Below, one piece after another: positions 60,907-64,000 of a stretch of DNA of 64,000 nucleotides. This DNA is from JBKQHQ01 sp052148715 (GTDB lineage: Bacteria; Pseudomonadota; Alphaproteobacteria; Rhizobiales; Xanthobacteraceae). The DNA is taken from NCBI GenBank assembly GCA_052148715.1, contig JBKQHQ010000009.1:10491-74490 (forward strand), given 5' to 3'. How positions within the stretch are numbered: the first letter of the stretch is position 1; the number at the start of each line of letters is the position of its first letter. The position numbers and the translations under genes are program-made. The notes under the pieces were generated by a model. That model did no database searches and was not told the origin of the DNA. It saw nothing but the letters and a program-made list of their open reading frames with translations.

Positions 60907-62160
60907 TCACGACAGAGTCCCGACGATCGCGCCGATCAGGCAGGTGCACAGCGTGCCCGAGACGATGGATTTCACGCCGAGCGAGACCACGTCGTCGCGC
61001 CGTTCCGGGGCCATGGTGGCGAGGCCGGCGATCATGATCCCGAGGCTGCCGAAATTGGCGAAGCCGCACAGCGCGTAGAGCATGATCAGCCGCGACCGCT
61101 CGCTGAGTGCTTCCGGCGGCAACCGCGCGAGCTGCACATAGGCGACGAACTCGTTGAGGATGGTCTTGATCCCCATCAGCTCGCCGGCCTTGGCGGCCTC
61201 GCTCCAGGGAATGCCCATGAGCCAGCACACCGGCGCCATCACGATGCCGAGCATGCGCTGCAGCGTGATCGGCGCGCCGCCGAGGTCCGGCAGCAGGCCT
61301 AGGATCGAATTGGCAAGGTGCACGAGCGCCACCAGCACGATCAGCATGGCGCAAATGTTGAGCAACAATTCGAGGCCGACCGCGGTGCCTTTCACGATCG
61401 CATCCATGGTGCCGGCTGCGATCGGTCCGGGGTCTTCCAGGCGCGCGCCGGTGCGCGCGTCGCCGGCATCGGGGACCATGATCTGGCTGATAAGGATCGC
61501 GGCGGGAGCGCCCAGCACCGAGGCGACGAGCAGATGCCCGGCAACGTCGGGGATCACCGAGCGCAGGATCGTGGCGTAGAGCACGAACACGGTGCCGGCG
61601 ATGCCGGCCATGCCGCCGGTCATGACGATGAACAGCTCGCCGCGCGTCAACCGCGAGATATAGGGCCGGATGAACAGCGGCGCCTCGACCATGCCGAGGA
61701 AAATGTTGGCCGCGGTCGACAGGCCGACCGCGCCGCCGACGCCCAGCGTCCGCTCGAGCGCAAACGAGAAGCCGCGCACGATCGGCGGCAGGATGCGCCA
61801 GTGGAACAGCAAGGTGGTGAGCGCGCTCATGACCAGCACGATCGGCAGCGCCTGAAAGCCGATGATGAATTCGTTGCCCGGCGTCTTCAGCTCGAACGGC
61901 AGCGGCCCGCCGCCGACATAGCCGAAGAGAAACGACGTCCCGGCCCGGCTCGCCGCCGAGATGGCGTCCGCCGCATCCGACACCGCGCCGAAAGCCGATT
62001 TCAGCAGCGGTACCTTCAACAGCAGCAGCGCCAGCAGGAAGGTCGCGGCAAACCCGGTGACGACATGGCGCCACGACACGGCGCGGTGCTGCTCGCTGAT
62101 GGCGAAGGCTATGGCGAGGAGCGCGATGATCCCCGCCGCGGATTGCAAGATCTGCATCAT
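60907..62160 (-). CDS. nupC: Concentrative nucleoside transporter (NupC family)
   Basis: This inner-membrane protein of 417 residues has an N-terminal Nucleos_tra2_N region (ILQSAAGIIALLAIAFAISE) and gating domain, then a C-terminal domain with NICAMLIVLVALVHLANSIL and EFVAYVQLARL. It also shows GGMAGIAGTVFVLYATIL and GLATMAPERRDDVVSLGVKS, typical of CNT transporters. It couples uptake of nucleosides to protons or sodium. It is convergent with flhX, 11 bases away. Two adjacent ATGs (62160, 62157) follow GGGGAG. Confidence 0.9.
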   Translation of the reverse strand: MMQILQSAAGIIALLAIAFAISEQHRAVSWRHVVTGFAATFLLALLLLKVPLLKSAFGAVSDAADAISAASRAGTSFLFGYVGGGPLPFELKTPGNEFIIGFQALPIVLVMSALTTLLFHWRILPPIVRGFSFALERTLGVGGAVGLSTAANIFLGMVEAPLFIRPYISRLTRGELFIVMTGGMAGIAGTVFVLYATILRSVIPDVAGHLLVASVLGAPAAILISQIMVPDAGDARTGARLEDPGPIAAGTMDAIVKGTAVGLELLLNICAMLIVLVALVHLANSILGLLPDLGGAPITLQRMLGIVMAPVCWLMGIPWSEAAKAGELMGIKTILNEFVAYVQLARLPPEALSERSRLIMLYALCGFANFGSLGIMIAGLATMAPERRDDVVSLGVKSIVSGTLCTCLIGAIVGTLS

Positions 62161-62222
62161 CTCCCCGGATGCTCAGCCGGCATCGCCGCAATGGCTAGCA
62201 CATTCGGGGCCAAACAACCGCA

Positions 62223-62936
62223 TCAGCCCGCGTAACGCAGCTGCGGACGCCAATCGCTGCCGCGCCCTTCGGGGGTGCAGTCAAGCACGTTCCACAACGG
62301 CCAGATCATATCGACGTGCCGAGGGTCTTGGCCCGGATCGCGGGGCGCGAACAGCATTTCCGAGGCCCAGAAGTGGCGCACCGCGCCGTCGCGGCGCGTG
62401 AACACGTTGAGGCACGGCAGCTGGGAGCCGTTCGCGTCCTCGCCGTGATAGTCGCGGTTGTAGGTATTGCCGGCGGAGGACAGGAGCCGCAGCTTGCTCC
62501 AGCCGCGCTCGCGCGCCGCGGCATTTATGCGCGCGATCGGCGACTTGGCGATCACGACCAGGCCGACCCGCTGCCGGATATGCTCGGCCTGGCCGTTGAG
62601 GGCGTCGAGCATCGAGCTGCAGGACGGGCAGGGTTTTTCCATCTGCGGCCCGTACATGTAGCTGTAGGCAACCAGCGTCGAATGCTTGCCGAACAGCTCG
62701 GACAGGCGCACGCGGCGCGCCGCGCCGTCGCTCGAGCTTGCCTCCTCGAACACGTAGTCCTCCGGCGGCGGCCCGCCCAAGGGCAGCGCCCGGCGCAGCG
62801 CCGCGACCCGCTCGGTCTGCCGCCGCAGCTCGATCTCCGAGCTCAGCAGGGCGTTGCGCGCCTGCCGGTAATCGGCATTCTCGTTGGGGAACCGGACCGC
62901 ATGCGCGGCTGTTGAATCAGGCTGAGCGTCGGCCAT
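62223..62936 (-). CDS. DUF899 family thioredoxin-like protein
   Basis: This 237-residue protein contains RLSELFGKHSTLVAYSYMYG then PCPSCSSMLDALNGQAEHIR (a CPSC redox-like motif), and RHFWASEMLFAPRDPGQDPR and HVDMIWPLWNVLDCTPEGRG at the C-terminus. The DUF899 family has a thioredoxin fold and unknown function. ATG 62936 is fixed by AGGAGACCCGTC. The upstream frame to 62966 is not used. It lies divergent from the cyclophilin-like gene. Confidence 0.85.
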   Translation of the reverse strand: MADAQPDSTAAHAVRFPNENADYRQARNALLSSEIELRRQTERVAALRRALPLGGPPPEDYVFEEASSSDGAARRVRLSELFGKHSTLVAYSYMYGPQMEKPCPSCSSMLDALNGQAEHIRQRVGLVVIAKSPIARINAAARERGWSKLRLLSSAGNTYNRDYHGEDANGSQLPCLNVFTRRDGAVRHFWASEMLFAPRDPGQDPRHVDMIWPLWNVLDCTPEGRGSDWRPQLRYAG

Positions 62937-63063
62937 GACGGGTCTCCTTTCCGGGCGGATGGTCAATTAATACACGGGTTAAATAGATGACAACGGGCAA
63001 TTCTTGTGCGCGGCCCCGTCCGGTGCGTCGGCTGATTGGGCCTGGACGGAGGAGAGGGCGGTG

Positions 63064-63438
63064 ATGCGCATCCGGTTCGATTTCGGCACCGTCACGCTCG
63101 ATGCCGAGCTCCTTGACACGCCGACCGCGCGCGCGGTCGCCGGCGCGCTGCCGATCACCGCCTCGGTGAGCACCTGGGGCGAGGAGGTCTATTTCGACGT
63201 TCCGGTGGAGATCGAGCGCGAGCCAGGCGCGCGCGCCGTGGTCACGCCCGGCGAGATCGCCTTTTGGCCGGAGGGACCGGCGATCGCCATCGGCTTCGGC
63301 CGCACTCCCATCAGCCGCGGCGACGAGATCAGGCTCGCGAGCCCGGTGAACGTTTTTGCCAAGGCGCTCGGCGACGTGAAGACGCTCGCGCCCCTCCGCG
63401 CCGGCAGCCAGGTGCTCGTCACGCCGATCGACGGCTAG
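63064..63438 (+). CDS. Cyclophilin-like family protein (PF04126/DUF369 type)
   Basis: This 124-residue protein contains ITASVSTWGEEVYFDVPVEI, VVTPGEIAFWPEGPAIAIGF and GRTPISRGDEIRLASPVNVF, typical of the small cyclophilin-like TM1367 family. Structures of the family have a cyclophilin fold, but no isomerase activity is established. ATG 63064 is preferred, with GGAGAGGGCG upstream, and GTG 63061 is possible. Confidence 0.75.
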   Translation: MRIRFDFGTVTLDAELLDTPTARAVAGALPITASVSTWGEEVYFDVPVEIEREPGARAVVTPGEIAFWPEGPAIAIGFGRTPISRGDEIRLASPVNVFAKALGDVKTLAPLRAGSQVLVTPIDG

Positions 63439-63615
63439 CGGCGTCGCCAAGACCGGCCCCGCTGTTAATACAGCGAAAAAACAGCGGGGAGCGCCACAGC
63501 GCCCCTTCGCTTGTCCCCGATCGGCGGATAGCGGTGTCATCAAGGCCGGCCGCCCTGAAAATACAGGGAAAGAACAGGGACAACGCGACAGCGCCGCCGC
63601 GCTTGCGCCCAGCAT
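63436..63615 (+). repeat. Imperfect tandem repeat (two units of about 90 bases) with CTGAAAATACAG cores
   Basis: Unit 1 (63436-63528) and unit 2 (63529-63615) both begin TAGCGG(C/T)GTC and contain AAG(A/G)CCGGCC, then a hairpin core: CGCTGTTAATACAGCG in unit 1 and CCCTGAAAATACAGGG in unit 2. Each core is followed by A-rich DNA and a third CAGCGGGG or CAGGGA unit. The two cores changed while keeping pairing (GCTG/CAGC versus CCTG/CAGG), which suggests a conserved stem. Confidence 0.6.
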
Positions 63616-64000
63616 CGCACCCGAAGATGGCTCTCGCATGCCCGGTTTCATCACGAGCGCATGTTCCGGTCGCAGAATCGCCCCGTCATGCGCGGGCTCG
63701 TCCCGCGCATCCACGTCTCTCCGCGGGCAAAGACGTGGATGGCCGTGACAAGCACGGCCATGACGCTGACGGCGGGTCAATCTCACCAAAACATCACCAA
63801 GTGTCGCCGAACCGTCTCGGCAAGTCATGAATGATGTGTCGCAAACCTTTCTAAATCCTCCGCCCGATGGATGTCGGCATGAATTTCTACCGAACCATGG
63901 TGGCTGTCGTCTGGTCGCCCTATGTGGCGCGTGTGAGCAAAGACATCCAAGTTTGTCATTCCGGGGCGCCGCACAGCGGCGAGCCCGGAACCCAGTAACC
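63439..64000. other. Non-coding right end of the window
   Basis: About 560 bases without a supported gene. It starts with the tandem repeat above, followed by intergenic repeat DNA of the 'catgcgcgggctcgtcccgcgcatccacg' type (63680-63780). It ends in another rhizobial-type repeat (63950-64000, 'tcattccggggcgcc'). Confidence 0.45.

Overview
The window looks like chromosomal DNA of a GC-rich alphaproteobacterium of the order Hyphomicrobiales (Bradyrhizobium/Rhodoplanes/Pseudolabrys-like). The reasons are the Usg-family protein, the CIRCE-controlled groESL pair, the fliK-like/flhX pair, the carbon-monoxide-dehydrogenase-type (cox) cluster, FixJ-type regulators and the 'gtcattgcgag' type intergenic repeats of that group. 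No rRNA, tRNA or CRISPR array was seen.

Layout. 1-4.1 kb: the start of a LysE-type exporter divergent from an AraC regulator, a VOC protein, a Tat-exported TolB-like protein, a ParD-like antitoxin and a frameshifted HigA-like antitoxin. 4.7-8.8 kb: aromatic catabolism, with a two-component flavin monooxygenase (hpaB/hpaC type), its AraC regulator and a 3-oxoadipate enol-lactonase (pcaD). 9.0-14.4 kb: coxG, coxS, coxL (form II), coxM and coxD. 47.0-50.9 kb: the rest of the same cluster, coxE, coxF, an XdhC-like gene and a molybdenum-cofactor gene. The two halves are separated by a block of about 32.6 kb (14385-47011).

The inserted block carries an isoquinoline-1-oxidoreductase-type enzyme (iorAB), a MEDS-domain sensor paired with a GAF/PAS histidine kinase, BON and glycine-rich stress proteins, an exported thioredoxin-fold protein, a small secreted repeat protein, three exported and one other alpha/beta hydrolase with an Asp nucleophile, a FixJ-like regulator, a receiver-only protein and a small histidine kinase. 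It also holds a protein of about 1850 residues (kinase-like, AAA-type ATPase, GAF, PAS, histidine kinase), a sugar-type ABC importer and DoxX membrane proteins. It is littered with gene remnants: an alcohol dehydrogenase tail, a hydrolase fragment, half a DoxX, a response-regulator tail, and possibly a UBP zinc finger. Its most unusual feature is a conserved non-coding element, with a core close to CTCATACATTGATATGACCC and a second block near TTCCGATGG, in seven copies. Each copy lies upstream of a gene and all have the same orientation relative to that gene. I infer a shared regulon, probably run by one of the block's two-component systems.

50.9-64 kb returns to housekeeping-like content: DUF4189, MFS, DUF488, groEL/groES with a CIRCE operator, usg, a fliK-like/flhX pair, a nupC-type transporter, DUF899 and a cyclophilin-like protein. 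A complete IS1595-family element (55689-58147) with 24-bp terminal inverted repeats and an 8-bp target duplication (ACTAGGAA) sits upstream of groES and carries four passenger genes besides its transposase.
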